Origin: SHVO01 sp050250575
GTDB taxonomy: Bacteria > Pseudomonadota > Alphaproteobacteria > Rhodospirillales > Rhodospirillaceae
Assembly (NCBI GenBank): GCA_050250575.1
Contig: JBFWOJ010000008.1
Location: forward strand, 62,001-126,000
DNA length: 64,000 nucleotides
Reading direction: 5' to 3'
Made by a program: the position numbers and the translations under genes. The notes beneath the pieces were generated by a model. It was not told the DNA's origin. It saw nothing but the letters and a program-made list of their open reading frames with translations, and did not search any database. Shown one piece after another: positions 1 to 9,009 of the stretch (positions within the stretch are counted from its first letter, which is position 1; each line of letters starts with the position of its first letter).

Positions 1-1
1 C

Positions 2-1126
2 GAAGCTTTGGCCGCGCGCGACGGCGACAAGTGGGCCGGCGTGAACGATGAGTCGGTGTGGATTCCGCCGCTGCGCGACTTCACCGTCGAATTCATGATG
101 AAGATCGTGAAGCAGGACCTCGCCGACATGGGCATTCGGCACGATGTCTTCACGTCGGAGAAAAGGCTGACGGAGGCCGGGAAGGTCGAAGAGGCGCTTG
201 CATTTCTTGAAGGCAAGGGGCTCACCTATACCGGCGTCCTCGAGCCGCCCAAGGGAAAAACCCCCGACGACTACGAGCCGCGGCCGCAGCTCCTCTTCAA
301 GGCGACACAGTTCGGCGACGAGATCGACCGTCCTTTGAAGAAGTCCTCGGGCGCGTGGACCTACTTCGCGGCCGATATCGCCTATCACAAGGACAAGGTC
401 GACCGCGGCTTCAACACTCTGATCAACATCTGGGGCGCCGACCACGGCGGTTACGTCAAACGCGTCGATGCGGCGTTGAAGGCGCTGACGGACGGCAAAG
501 GTGAGCTCGACGTTCTCTTGTGCCAGATGGTGCGCGTGCTGAATAACGGCGAGCTTGTCCGCATGTCCAAACGGGCTGGGACCTTCATCACCATGCGCGA
601 CCTGATCGAAGAAGTCGGGCGCGACGTGGTCCGCTTCATCATGCTGACGCGCAAGAACGATGCGCCGCTGGATTTCGACTACGCCAAGGTGACCGAGAAG
701 TCCCGGGAAAACCCGGTGTTTTACGTTCAGTACGCCCATGCGCGGGGCCGAAGCGTCTTCCGCCACGCCGCCGAGTTGTTTCCGGGGGCGGACCTTTCGG
801 ATAAGGGACTCTCTCAAGCCGATCTTTCGCGTCTGCAGGATTCCGACGAGATCGGCGTTCTTCGCGCGCTCGCGTCCTGGCCGCGCACGGTGGAAAGCGC
901 CGCGCTCGCGCACGAGCCGCACCGCCTCGCGTTCTACATGTACGATCTGGCTTCGGCGTTCCACGCGTTGTGGAATAAGGGAAACGAAGCGGCCGAGCTC
1001 CGCTTCCTTCAGCCGGACGATCAAGCGGTGTCGCTCGCGCGCCTCGCGCTTGTTCGCGGCGTCGGGCTGGTGATAGCCTCGGGTCTTGCGGTCTTCGGGG
1101 TGGAGCCCGTGGAGGAAATGCGCTGA
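2..1126 (+). CDS. argS: Arginyl-tRNA synthetase, C-terminal part (5' truncated by window edge)
   Basis: Class I aminoacyl-tRNA synthetase that charges tRNA-Arg in the cytoplasm. The reading frame is open to the left edge, so the N-terminal catalytic half with the HIGH motif lies outside the window. What is visible includes the GADHGGY segment (about 438-458), a KMSKS-type loop reading RMSKR (about 559-573) and the helical DALR-type anticodon-binding domain at the end. The TTG near base 8 is only where the open frame begins, not a true start. The stop overlaps the next start as TGATG, so it is probably co-transcribed with the SPOR gene. The argS-SPOR-nagZ-scpAB order is usual in alphaproteobacteria. 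Confidence 0.95.
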   Translation, partial: EALAARDGDKWAGVNDESVWIPPLRDFTVEFMMKIVKQDLADMGIRHDVFTSEKRLTEAGKVEEALAFLEGKGLTYTGVLEPPKGKTPDDYEPRPQLLFKATQFGDEIDRPLKKSSGAWTYFAADIAYHKDKVDRGFNTLINIWGADHGGYVKRVDAALKALTDGKGELDVLLCQMVRVLNNGELVRMSKRAGTFITMRDLIEEVGRDVVRFIMLTRKNDAPLDFDYAKVTEKSRENPVFYVQYAHARGRSVFRHAAELFPGADLSDKGLSQADLSRLQDSDEIGVLRALASWPRTVESAALAHEPHRLAFYMYDLASAFHALWNKGNEAAELRFLQPDDQAVSLARLALVRGVGLVIASGLAVFGVEPVEEMR

Positions 1127-2244
1127 TGCCCCCAGAGTTTCGAGGTGGGCGCGATACAGATCCGCCGTTGCGCCGGTCGGGGAGCCCGCCTCCCGAGACC
1201 CGGTCCGCTGAGGCCTTGCGTGTTCAGCCGTTCGCCGACGATCATTTCAACGAGTATCAGGCCCGCCGCAAGGAACCGACGTCCTCCGTCGGGCTGATCG
1301 CCGGTCTTGTGATCGGTATCGCCGCCGTCGCCGGTATCGGCTGGTACATGTGGTCGAGCGGCGCCATCACCATGGATGGTCCGGGCGGCGCGCCGCAGCT
1401 GGTGAAGGCCAATCCCGAGCCTTACAAAATTAAGCCCGAGAATCCGGGCGGTATGAAGGTCGAGAACCAGGACAAGCTGGTCTACGACCGCGTCGCCAAG
1501 GGCGACGCGCCGCCCCGGGTCGAGAACCTATTACCGGGGCCGGAAGAGCCGAAGGCGCCGCCTAAACCGGCGCCATCCGCGCCGGAAGCCGCCCAACCCG
1601 TCGCGCCGCCCCTTGAAGCCGCGAAAGTCGAACCGGCGGCGCCCGTGCCCGAAACGCCTAAGCCCGAGGCCGCAAAGCCCGAGGTCGCAAAGCCCGAGCC
1701 TGCGAAAGTCGAACCGGCGAAGCCGGAGCCGCCGAAAGAAGTAGCAAAGGCGGAACCCGCGAAGCCGGCTGAGCCGAACGTCCAAGAGCAAGACGATCTT
1801 GCCGCCCTTGTGGCCAAGGCGACGGGCGGACGCGAGGCTGCGACCGGGCCGCTGACAACCAAGCCCGTGCCGCGCAATCAAGAGCCGCCGCCCGCAGCGG
1901 CGAAGCCGACAGAACCTCAGGTGGCCGAGGCGCCTCCGCCCGTCGACGCGCCAGTGGTGGAGCCGGCTCCGGCTCCTCCCGCCGCGGCCATGGCCGGCGG
2001 GTTCCAAATTCAACTTGCCTCAGCGCGGTCCGAGCAGGGCGCGATGGGGGAATGGAATCGCATTATCGCCAAGAACAAGGAGGCGCTGTCCGGTCTCACG
2101 CCGACCGTCGCGCGCGTCGATCTCGGCGATAAAGGCGTATTTTTTCGCTTGCGCGCCGGCCCGCTCGCCGACCGCGCGGCGGCGGATAATCTGTGCGCCG
2201 CCTTGAGCGCGCAGAATGTCGGCTGCATCGTCGTCCGGCCTTAA
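1126..2244 (+). CDS. SPOR-domain envelope protein
   Basis: Single-pass inner-membrane protein, 372 aa. A basic and acidic cytoplasmic N-terminus of about 53 residues is followed by one membrane helix (about 54-76), a long Pro/Ala/Lys/Glu periplasmic linker with repeated AKPE/AKVEPAKP units (about 140-290), and a C-terminal SPOR domain (about 291-372, beginning GGFQIQLAS). SPOR domains bind denuded septal peptidoglycan, so a role in cell division or envelope maintenance is inferred. The start overlaps the argS stop by one base, and nagZ, which acts on muropeptides, follows immediately. The linker makes similarity searches outside the two ends uninformative. Confidence 0.88.
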   Translation: MPPEFRGGRDTDPPLRRSGSPPPETRSAEALRVQPFADDHFNEYQARRKEPTSSVGLIAGLVIGIAAVAGIGWYMWSSGAITMDGPGGAPQLVKANPEPYKIKPENPGGMKVENQDKLVYDRVAKGDAPPRVENLLPGPEEPKAPPKPAPSAPEAAQPVAPPLEAAKVEPAAPVPETPKPEAAKPEVAKPEPAKVEPAKPEPPKEVAKAEPAKPAEPNVQEQDDLAALVAKATGGREAATGPLTTKPVPRNQEPPPAAAKPTEPQVAEAPPPVDAPVVEPAPAPPAAAMAGGFQIQLASARSEQGAMGEWNRIIAKNKEALSGLTPTVARVDLGDKGVFFRLRAGPLADRAAADNLCAALSAQNVGCIVVRP

Positions 2245-2249
2245 TCCTT

Positions 2250-3299
2250 ATGAATTCTCCCGCCGCGGCGCCCCTTGCCGCCATCTTCGGCTTCGCCGGA
2301 TTGACCTTAAGCGACGAGGAACGCGCGTTCTTCCAGCGGGTTCGTCCGCTCGGCTATATCCTGTTCGCGCGCAACATCGAAAAACCGGCGCAAGTGCTTG
2401 GTCTCGTGAACGATTTGCGAGCGCTCGTGCCCGACCACGATCCGGTGATCCTGATCGACCAGGAGGGTGGGCGCGTCCAGCGTTTGAAGCCGCCGTACTG
2501 GCGCCACGCCCCGGCCGGTGCGGAATTCGCCGGTTTGTACGAACGCGATCCCGACCTGGCCGCGCGCCTGTTGCGTGTCAACTTCCAGATCATTGGCGAG
2601 GAGCTGCGCGCCCTCGGAATCGATGTCGACTGCGCACCGGTGATGGATGTACCTGTCGCAGGCGCTCATGATGTCATCGGCGATCGCGCCTACGGGGCCG
2701 ATCCGACCACCGTTTATGAACTCGCGCGCCAGGTCTGCGAGGGGCTGATCGATGCGGGCGTGGTGCCGGTCATCAAGCATATTCCCGGGCATGGACGGGC
2801 GATGAGCGACAGCCACCTCGAGCTTCCGCGCGTCAGTGCCGACCTCGCCACACTGCGCGGCACCGATTTCGCGCCGTTCCGAGCTTTCTGTCGCGCGTCC
2901 GACAGGCCTGTCGCCTTCGGCATGACCGCCCACGTGGTTTATAGCGCCATCGACCCCGAACTGCCCGCCACAACCTCACGCACGGTGATCGAGGACATCA
3001 TTCGCGGTGAAATCGGCTTCGACGGTCTTTTGATGAGCGACGATCTCGGCATGAAGGCGCTGACCGGTCCGTTCGATGAGCGTGCGGCACGGTCCTTCGC
3101 GGCGGGATGCGACGTTGTGCTCCACTGCGACGGTAACATGGCCGACATGGAGGCGGTCGCCCGCGGCACTCCGCCGCTGGGGGCGCGTGGCCTAAAGGCG
3201 GTGGCCGACGCCGCCGCCATTCGCCGCAAGCCGCGCAAGGAGGCCGGGAATCTCTTGGCTGCGGACTTCCGGATCATGGACGCCCTGCGCCGTGGATGA
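2250..3299 (+). CDS. nagZ: Beta-N-acetylhexosaminidase NagZ (GH3)
   Basis: Glycoside hydrolase family 3 enzyme that removes GlcNAc from anhydro-muropeptides during cytoplasmic peptidoglycan recycling. The 349-aa protein is the normal size for NagZ. It has the signature KHIPGHG loop (residues 176-182, carrying the catalytic His) and the LLMSDDLGM segment holding the nucleophile Asp (about residue 264). I chose the ATG at 2250; the frame is open 19 codons further up, but that would overlap the SPOR gene and lacks family similarity. It has no signal peptide. Its 3' end overlaps the GTG start of the M50 protease by 8 bases. Confidence 0.93.
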   Translation: MNSPAAAPLAAIFGFAGLTLSDEERAFFQRVRPLGYILFARNIEKPAQVLGLVNDLRALVPDHDPVILIDQEGGRVQRLKPPYWRHAPAGAEFAGLYERDPDLAARLLRVNFQIIGEELRALGIDVDCAPVMDVPVAGAHDVIGDRAYGADPTTVYELARQVCEGLIDAGVVPVIKHIPGHGRAMSDSHLELPRVSADLATLRGTDFAPFRAFCRASDRPVAFGMTAHVVYSAIDPELPATTSRTVIEDIIRGEIGFDGLLMSDDLGMKALTGPFDERAARSFAAGCDVVLHCDGNMADMEAVARGTPPLGARGLKAVADAAAIRRKPRKEAGNLLAADFRIMDALRRG

Positions 3300-3987
3300 G
3301 GAACTTCTGACGCAGATCGCTTCGGTCGTGGTTTTCGCGATCCCGGCGATCCTTGCCATTACCTTGCACGAGGCGGCTCACGGGTACGCGGCTCTTTTTC
3401 GGGGCGATCCGACCGCGAAGGAAGCGGGCCGCTTGACCCTCAATCCCGTCCGGCATGTCGATCCGGTCGGGACGGTCCTGCTTCCCGGCTTTCTGATCGC
3501 GACCGGCGCGCCCTTCCTGTTCGGTTGGGCAAAGCCGGTGCCTGTGGATTTTTCGCGGTTGCGGAATCCGCGCCAGGACATGGTGCTAGTCGCGATCGCG
3601 GGGCCGGGCACCAATCTCCTGCTTGCGATTGTATCGGCCCTCTTTATTCACCTGGCTTTTCTTGCCCCGCAGCCGTCGCAGCAATGGCTCGTCGACATGC
3701 TTGTCCAGAGCATGAGATTCAACGTGATTCTCGGCCTTTTTAATATGATTCCGATCCCGCCCATGGACGGCGGGCGCGTCGCCGTCGGATTGTTGCCGCT
3801 GCCGGCCGCGCGGGCCTTGGCGCGCCTGGAAAACTACGGCATGTTCATCATCCTCGGTGCTGTTGTTCTCCTGCCGTGGCTGGGTTCGACCATTGGTGCC
3901 GATTTGAACATTCTCGCGTGGACCCTCATCCCTCTCACGGACGCCGTGGTGAATTGGATCGCGGCCGCCACCGGGCTTTTGGGTTAG
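3292..3987 (+). CDS. Site-2-protease-family (M50) membrane metalloprotease
   Basis: Short intramembrane zinc protease of the rhomboid-like S2P/M50B group, 231 aa, with about five hydrophobic segments. The zinc site is visible as HEAAH (residues 26-30) in the first helix and a late NMIPIPPMDGG segment that supplies the Asp ligand. There is no PDZ domain, so this is the compact form and not RseP. The start is GTG, overlapping the end of nagZ. The substrate cannot be inferred. It sits between nagZ and scpA, a placement common in alphaproteobacteria. Confidence 0.88.
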   Translation: MDEELLTQIASVVVFAIPAILAITLHEAAHGYAALFRGDPTAKEAGRLTLNPVRHVDPVGTVLLPGFLIATGAPFLFGWAKPVPVDFSRLRNPRQDMVLVAIAGPGTNLLLAIVSALFIHLAFLAPQPSQQWLVDMLVQSMRFNVILGLFNMIPIPPMDGGRVAVGLLPLPAARALARLENYGMFIILGAVVLLPWLGSTIGADLNILAWTLIPLTDAVVNWIAAATGLLG

Positions 3988-3995
3988 AAGTTTGT

Positions 3996-4811
3996 ATGTC
4001 CGACGCGCCGTCCGAACTCCCGGTTTTCGAAGAAGACCCTAGTCCTGCCGGTTCCGGCGACCCGTTGTCGCAGCTCGTGCTCTCCTTGGGCAGCTTCGAA
4101 GGACCGATCGACGTCCTGCTCGTGCTCGCGCGCGACCAGAAGGTCGACCTCATGCACATTTCCATCCTGGCGCTGGCCGAACAGTACCTGCTGTTCATTG
4201 AAACGGCGCGCGAACACCAGCTCGAGTTGGCCGCCGATTATCTGGTCATGGCGGCGTGGCTGGCTTTCCTGAAGTCGAAACTCCTTCTGCCCAAGGAAGA
4301 GACTGGCGGTGAGCCCAGCGCCGAGGAGATGGCCGAAGCCCTCAAGTTCCAGATGCGCCGGCTGGAAGCGATGCAGGAAGCCGGCCGCAAGCTGTTCGAG
4401 CTGCCGCGCCGCGGCATCGACTTCTTCCCACGCGGAACTTCGGAAGGCCTGCCGATCACCTACCGCACCGTCTACGACGTCACGCTTTACGACCTGTTGC
4501 GCGCGTACGGGGCCCAACACCGCGAGAAGAACATCAAGGCGCTGGAGATCGAGCCGTTCGACCTCTATTCGATCGATGAAGCCATCGCGCGCCTCAGGGA
4601 GATTCTCCCCGGCGTGCCCGACTGGACCGATCTCAAGGCGTTCCTTCCCCAAGGCGTGCGCCAGCCGCTGATGAAACGCTCGGCCATTTCCACCACCCTT
4701 ATCGCCGTGCTCGAGCTCGTGCGTCAGGGCAAAGCCGACGTCCGTCAGGACGGCGGCGCGTTCTCACCCATTTTCGTCAAACCCGCGGACCGGCCTTCAG
4801 TCAATGACTAA
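3996..4811 (+). CDS. scpA: Segregation and condensation protein ScpA
   Basis: Kleisin subunit of the SMC-ScpAB condensin that compacts and segregates chromosomes. It is 271 aa from the ATG at 3996; an upstream open stretch in frame is only the shadow of the M50 gene. The N-terminal kleisin signature begins with SFEGPIDVLLVLARDQKVDL, followed by alanine- and leucine-rich helices (AEQYLLFIE, ADYLVMAAWLAFLKSKLLLP), and the C-terminus ends in the winged-helix segment. The stop overlaps the scpB start, as expected for stoichiometric partners. Confidence 0.94.
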   Translation: MSDAPSELPVFEEDPSPAGSGDPLSQLVLSLGSFEGPIDVLLVLARDQKVDLMHISILALAEQYLLFIETAREHQLELAADYLVMAAWLAFLKSKLLLPKEETGGEPSAEEMAEALKFQMRRLEAMQEAGRKLFELPRRGIDFFPRGTSEGLPITYRTVYDVTLYDLLRAYGAQHREKNIKALEIEPFDLYSIDEAIARLREILPGVPDWTDLKAFLPQGVRQPLMKRSAISTTLIAVLELVRQGKADVRQDGGAFSPIFVKPADRPSVND

Positions 4812-5586
4812 CACTGACACCGAAAACACCTCTTCTCCTCCCGTGCGCGACGACGAGTTGCCGGCCATGCCGGAGTCGGTCGCCGAACAGGTCGCCGAAC
4901 AGGACGCTGAGCGTCAGGTTCGCGTGGCGGAGGATTTACGTGTCCTGGAAGCGCTGCTGTTCGCCTCGTCCGAGCCCGTGAGTGAGCGCGTGATCGCCGA
5001 ACGCCTGGGCGAGGGCGCCGACATTCCGGCGCTGCTGGAGGATCTGAAACGCTTGTATCAGGGGCGGGGGGTTGAAGTCCTTCAGGCGAACGGCCGCTGG
5101 TCGTTCCGCACCGCGCCCGATGTGACCGAGAAACTGCGCCTCGAGAAGCTGGTGCCGCGCAAGCTGTCGCGCGCTGCCATCGAGACGCTGGCGATCGTCG
5201 CCTATCACCAACCGGTGACCCGCGCGGAGATCGAAGAAATCCGCGGCGTCGTGGTTTCGACCGGCACGGTCGACATCCTGCTTGAAGAAGGTTGGATCAA
5301 GCCCCGCGGCCGTAAGCAGGTGCCGGGCCGGCCGGTGATGTGGGGAACCTCGAACGCCTTCCTCGATCATTTCGGCCTCGAATCCATCCAGGACCTGCCG
5401 GGAATCGACGAGCTGCGCGCGGCGGGCCTCCTCGACAGCCGCGGTGTGTCGGCCTACGCGACCCGCGGCGGCGAAACCTTGCTCTTCGACACCGACGAAT
5501 CCGACGAGGCGCTGGAGCCTCTCGTGGGCGGCGAAGACGCCGAGGAAGCAGACGAAGCGGCCGATGCCGGAGATAAAACCGCGTAA
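4804..5586 (+). CDS. scpB: Segregation and condensation protein ScpB
   Basis: Winged-helix partner of ScpA in the SMC condensin complex, 260 aa. An acidic N-terminal tail (about 1-38) precedes two tandem winged-helix domains; the second contains the family signature LSRAAIETLAIVAYHQPVTR and the IRGV segment. A further acidic tail of about 40 residues follows. The ATG lies inside scpA (8-base overlap). A gap of 131 bases separates it from tatA, so tatABC may have its own promoter. Confidence 0.94.
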   Translation: MTNTDTENTSSPPVRDDELPAMPESVAEQVAEQDAERQVRVAEDLRVLEALLFASSEPVSERVIAERLGEGADIPALLEDLKRLYQGRGVEVLQANGRWSFRTAPDVTEKLRLEKLVPRKLSRAAIETLAIVAYHQPVTRAEIEEIRGVVVSTGTVDILLEEGWIKPRGRKQVPGRPVMWGTSNAFLDHFGLESIQDLPGIDELRAAGLLDSRGVSAYATRGGETLLFDTDESDEALEPLVGGEDAEEADEAADAGDKTA

Positions 5587-5717
5587 AAGTGTGGCAATCG
5601 CCTCGCCGCCCTCTTAGATAGGGAAAACGAGTTCAGTCCTGAACGTTGCGGGTGGGGGCCCTTTTTGCGATGATGCAAGGTGAGCTTTCCTCGCTAAGCC
5701 ATTGGAGTTCTTGAACC

Positions 5718-5927
5718 ATGGGTTTTGGTAGCATCTGGCATTGGGTCATTGTCCTGGTGGTCGTCCTGCTCCTGTTCGGCAGCGGCAAGATCTCCGGAAT
5801 CATGGGGGACGTGGCGAAGGGCATTAAGGCTTTCAAGAAGGGCATGAAGGAGGAGGGCGAGGACGAAAAGCCGCCTCAGGCCCGCACGACCATCGAGGGC
5901 AACGCCAAGGAAAAAGACACCGTTTAA
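5718..5927 (+). CDS. tatA: Sec-independent translocase subunit TatA
   Basis: Pore-forming or membrane-thinning subunit of the twin-arginine translocase, which exports folded proteins. At 69 aa it shows the expected layout: a short N-terminal transmembrane helix (about 8-22) ending in the FGSGKI hinge with the Phe-Gly pair, then an amphipathic helix rich in Lys and Gly, then a charged tail. Followed by tatB and tatC. Likely clients in this window are the DUF1552 protein and the exported PEP-mutase-like protein, both with RR-type signals. Confidence 0.95.
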   Translation: MGFGSIWHWVIVLVVVLLLFGSGKISGIMGDVAKGIKAFKKGMKEEGEDEKPPQARTTIEGNAKEKDTV

Positions 5928-5992
5928 CGGGAGTCACCGTGGCCGGCCCATAAGGATTCGGGCGGTCGCGCTGGAAGGAACGGACCTCTTCT

Positions 5993-6439
5993 ATGTTTGA
6001 TCTGGCTTGGTCCGAATTGTTCGTCGTCGGCTTAGTCGCCGTCCTGGTGCTAGGGCCGAAGGAATTGCCCCAGGCGATGCGCACGTTCGCAAAGGCCATC
6101 CGCAAGATTCGGAGCCTCGGCAACGAATTTCAGGGCCACATCAATGAATTGGTCCGCGACGCCGAGCTCGAGGAAGTGCGCAAGCAGGTCCAGAAGTTCT
6201 CCAAGACCAGTCTTGTCGATCACGTGACCCACATGGTCGATCCCAAGGGCGAGATCGCCAAGGAAGTCGAGGGCAGCCTGGCCGATCCCGACGCGAAACC
6301 TCTGCCCGCGCCCGAGCCGGGGATGGACGGCAGTGCGGCGCCGGCCGTGGCAACGCCGGGTGCTCCTGACGTAGCTGCGGCCGAGCCGCCCGCCGCAGAG
6401 CCGACTCCCGCCGAAAACAAGCCTTCGGCGAGCACATGA
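5993..6439 (+). CDS. tatB: Sec-independent translocase subunit TatB
   Basis: Substrate-receptor subunit of the Tat system, 148 aa. The N-terminal FDLAWSELFVVGLVAVLVLG helix followed by PKELP is the typical TatB signature; an amphipathic helix and an Ala/Pro/Glu-rich tail (about 100-148) follow. Its last codons overlap the tatC start by 4 bases. Distinguished from TatA by the Glu in the first helix and the longer tail. Confidence 0.94.
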   Translation: MFDLAWSELFVVGLVAVLVLGPKELPQAMRTFAKAIRKIRSLGNEFQGHINELVRDAELEEVRKQVQKFSKTSLVDHVTHMVDPKGEIAKEVEGSLADPDAKPLPAPEPGMDGSAAPAVATPGAPDVAAAEPPAAEPTPAENKPSAST

Positions 6440-7293
6440 ACCAGCAGCTTCCCGCCAAGCAGGCTTCGCCCAGCCCGCCCGACGATCCCGACAGCCATAC
6501 GATGCCGCTGCTCGATCACCTGATGGAGCTGCGCAAGCGGCTGCTCTATTCGGTGATCGCGTTGTTGGTGGCTTTCTTCGGCGGCATGGCGGTTGCCACT
6601 TACATCTATGATTTCCTGATGGAGCCCTATGCCGTCGCCATGAAGGAACACGGCGGCACCCAGCGCATGATCTACACCCATCTTGCGGAAGGGTTCCTCG
6701 TTCAGCTGAAGGTCGGGTTTTTCACCGCGATCTTCGTGACCTTCCCCGTGTTTGCGAACCAGATGTGGGCCTTCGTCGCCCCCGGTCTCTACAAGCACGA
6801 GAAGCGCGCCATCCTTCCGTTTCTGATCGCGAGCCCGATCCTGTTCGTGCTTGGCGCGGCGCTGGTCTACTACTTCGTCATTCCTCTGGCGTGGAAGTTC
6901 CTTCTGGGCTTCCAGACGACCGGCGCTCAGACCGCGCTCCCCATCGAGCTTGAAGCGGCGATCGGGGATTACCTCTCGTTGGTCATGTCGCTGATCCTTG
7001 CGTTCGGGATCGCGTTCCAGATGCCTGTCTTGCTCGTGCTTCTGGCCAAGGTCGGAATCATCAGTTCGGCCGGGCTGAAGGAGAAGCGCCGTTACGCGAT
7101 CATCGGCATATTCGTCTTTGCGGCGGTGGTGACGCCGCCCGATGTCATCAGCCAGCTGGGGCTCGCTATGCCGATGATACTGCTTTACGAACTCTCGATC
7201 CTCGGCGCGAAGTTGGTGGAGAAGAAGCCTGAGGACGCGGACGCCGACGGCAGCGCGGCCGGCGGCGAAGACACCGACTTCAACGAGGCTTAG
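6436..7293 (+). CDS. tatC: Sec-independent translocase subunit TatC
   Basis: Core membrane subunit that binds twin-arginine signal peptides. It is 285 aa with six predicted membrane helices and the conserved N-terminal segment HLMELRKRLLYSV just before helix 1, plus the periplasmic LAEGFLVQLKVG region that contains the functionally important Glu. The acidic C-terminal extension of about 30 residues is lineage-specific. It is the last gene of the operon; the next gene is convergent, only 6 bases away. Confidence 0.95.
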   Translation: MNQQLPAKQASPSPPDDPDSHTMPLLDHLMELRKRLLYSVIALLVAFFGGMAVATYIYDFLMEPYAVAMKEHGGTQRMIYTHLAEGFLVQLKVGFFTAIFVTFPVFANQMWAFVAPGLYKHEKRAILPFLIASPILFVLGAALVYYFVIPLAWKFLLGFQTTGAQTALPIELEAAIGDYLSLVMSLILAFGIAFQMPVLLVLLAKVGIISSAGLKEKRRYAIIGIFVFAAVVTPPDVISQLGLAMPMILLYELSILGAKLVEKKPEDADADGSAAGGEDTDFNEA

Positions 7294-7299
7294 AGCTCT

Positions 7300-8820
7300 C
7301 TACTCGGGCTCTCCGAAGCGGCCCATCGGCTGGTCGATGGTCCGGCCCCCTCCAATGTTTTCGATCAACTTGCGGATCGCGAAGCCGCCGTCGGCGGCGT
7401 GGGGCGAGTTGACCAGAGGCGCGAGCATCGTCATCGCCTCCTTGGTCCTTCCAAAGCGCGACAGAGCGATAGCCGCTTCGACGCGGAATTCGTCGACCGA
7501 GGCTGCCAAATGCTGAGCCTCGAGGAGGGCGTTCAACGTGTTTTCAGTGATTTCCTCTTCGCGCAACAGCGTGGTCAACCCATACATATAAAGCGATTGA
7601 TAGTGCGTAGGATCGGCCTTGAACGCCTTCATGGTGTGGGGACGGGCGAGAGCCCAATGCTCGTCGCGCCGCTCCGGATCGGAAAGGCCCTCGCGGAAAT
7701 ACCTGAGGGCGTGAAGGTAATGGGTATTGATGTCGTCCGGCGCAATCTCGGTCAATGTCTTCAGTGCTACGTCGGCGTTCGCATATTCCTTGGCGGCAGT
7801 CTCCGCGAGCACGACTGTCGCCAGCGCGAACGGATCGTTGGGGAACTTCGCCGCACGGCGGCGGACTTCTCCGGCGTTGGGCACGTGCTCCGAGGCGCGG
7901 CCTTTGTTGATCAGCCGTGCGTGCAGGAACATCAGTTCGTCCGCCGCGGGCGGGAGCGCGGCCATGGTAATGTCGACCGTAAGGGTCTTATCGCGCTTCA
8001 CGGCGAAGCCCGGCAGGCGGCCGCGCTTCAAATAGGCCTTCAACGCCTCATCGAGCGCGGCGAAATCCATGCCCGTTGCCGCCCGAAGCGCCTCTTCCGG
8101 ATCCGCGCCTTGCGTCAGCGCCACGAGATACTTTGTCAGCTGGCTGCGCCGGGCTGTGTCGGCCATCATATAGTTCACGAACAGCCAGCTCTCTTCGTAG
8201 AACATCTTGCTTTGTGCCTCGCCATAGGCAGGGGCGAGGATGTTCTTGATCGGATCCCACGGATTGGTCACGAGACCATAGGCGCGGCCCAGCGACGCCG
8301 CCCCGACATTCATCGTGTCCGGCCTGAAGCCGGTCATTCCGAAATATTCCGCGAAGCCTTCGATGTACCAAGCCGGATAGGACGCCGGATAGTATTGCAT
8401 CATGTAATAGTGGGCATACTCGTGCAAAAGCACGCTACGCGCCGAGTTGGCTTCGTCGCTCTCACGTTGAGACACCGCGATCGCGCCGAGGGGAGATGCG
8501 CGGAAGAAACCGCCGACCGTCTTGCCGAGGTCCGGCTGGATTTCCCGGATCTCATCGTTGTCGCGCACCAGGTAGATCGGCAGCTTCGCCGCGGAGGGCG
8601 GCATGTTGTTGCCGGTGAACATCCGCAGGAGGCCGTCGTATTCATGCAGGTCGCGAATGAACTGCCGTGCTTCTTTCTCGCCGCCTTCCGTATAGACCAC
8701 GAACTGCGGGCTTTCGAATTTGAGCCACTTGGCTTCGGCATCGCGTGGCGACGCGCCGGCGCCCAAAAGTACTGCACAAAAAAGCGCGGCCTTCGCCGCG
8801 CGCACGATCGATGCTTCCAT
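7300..8820 (-). CDS. Secreted gluzincin-like zinc peptidase with TPR-like C-terminus
   Basis: A 506-aa protein starting at the ATG at 8820, which gives a clean signal peptide (about 1-30); 16 further codons upstream are open but would hide it. Residues 133-137 read HEYAH, and Glu154 in the WYIEGFAEYF segment would be the third zinc ligand, the arrangement of the peptidase MA/gluzincin fold (DUF1570-like). The C-terminal half is helical with repeats resembling TPR motifs, suggesting protein interaction. Predicted periplasmic or outer-membrane protease; no substrate can be deduced. Convergent with tatC. Confidence 0.72.
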   Translation of the reverse strand: MEASIVRAAKAALFCAVLLGAGASPRDAEAKWLKFESPQFVVYTEGGEKEARQFIRDLHEYDGLLRMFTGNNMPPSAAKLPIYLVRDNDEIREIQPDLGKTVGGFFRASPLGAIAVSQRESDEANSARSVLLHEYAHYYMMQYYPASYPAWYIEGFAEYFGMTGFRPDTMNVGAASLGRAYGLVTNPWDPIKNILAPAYGEAQSKMFYEESWLFVNYMMADTARRSQLTKYLVALTQGADPEEALRAATGMDFAALDEALKAYLKRGRLPGFAVKRDKTLTVDITMAALPPAADELMFLHARLINKGRASEHVPNAGEVRRRAAKFPNDPFALATVVLAETAAKEYANADVALKTLTEIAPDDINTHYLHALRYFREGLSDPERRDEHWALARPHTMKAFKADPTHYQSLYMYGLTTLLREEEITENTLNALLEAQHLAASVDEFRVEAAIALSRFGRTKEAMTMLAPLVNSPHAADGGFAIRKLIENIGGGRTIDQPMGRFGEPE

Positions 8821-9009
8821 GGTCCTCGGGTCCAGCCTTAAGCGCTCGGAGCAGCCTTCCGCGCACAAGTCGCAGGAGATGCCCTATAGAAGACGCGCGG
8901 CCGATGCAGCCGGTTCCCTGCGACCTGACGAAGATGTAAATTGTTTCGAATGTGCGGGCGTTTATTCATCCCGCCGCGGTTGCAAATCCGCTCAGCGATG
9001 CCTACGGCT

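Noticed and set aside
7399..8841. Plus-strand open frame of 480 aa opposite the gluzincin-like gene
   Set aside because: It mirrors the coding strand of a protein with signal peptide and HEYAH motif; its own product has no signal, no motif and skewed composition.
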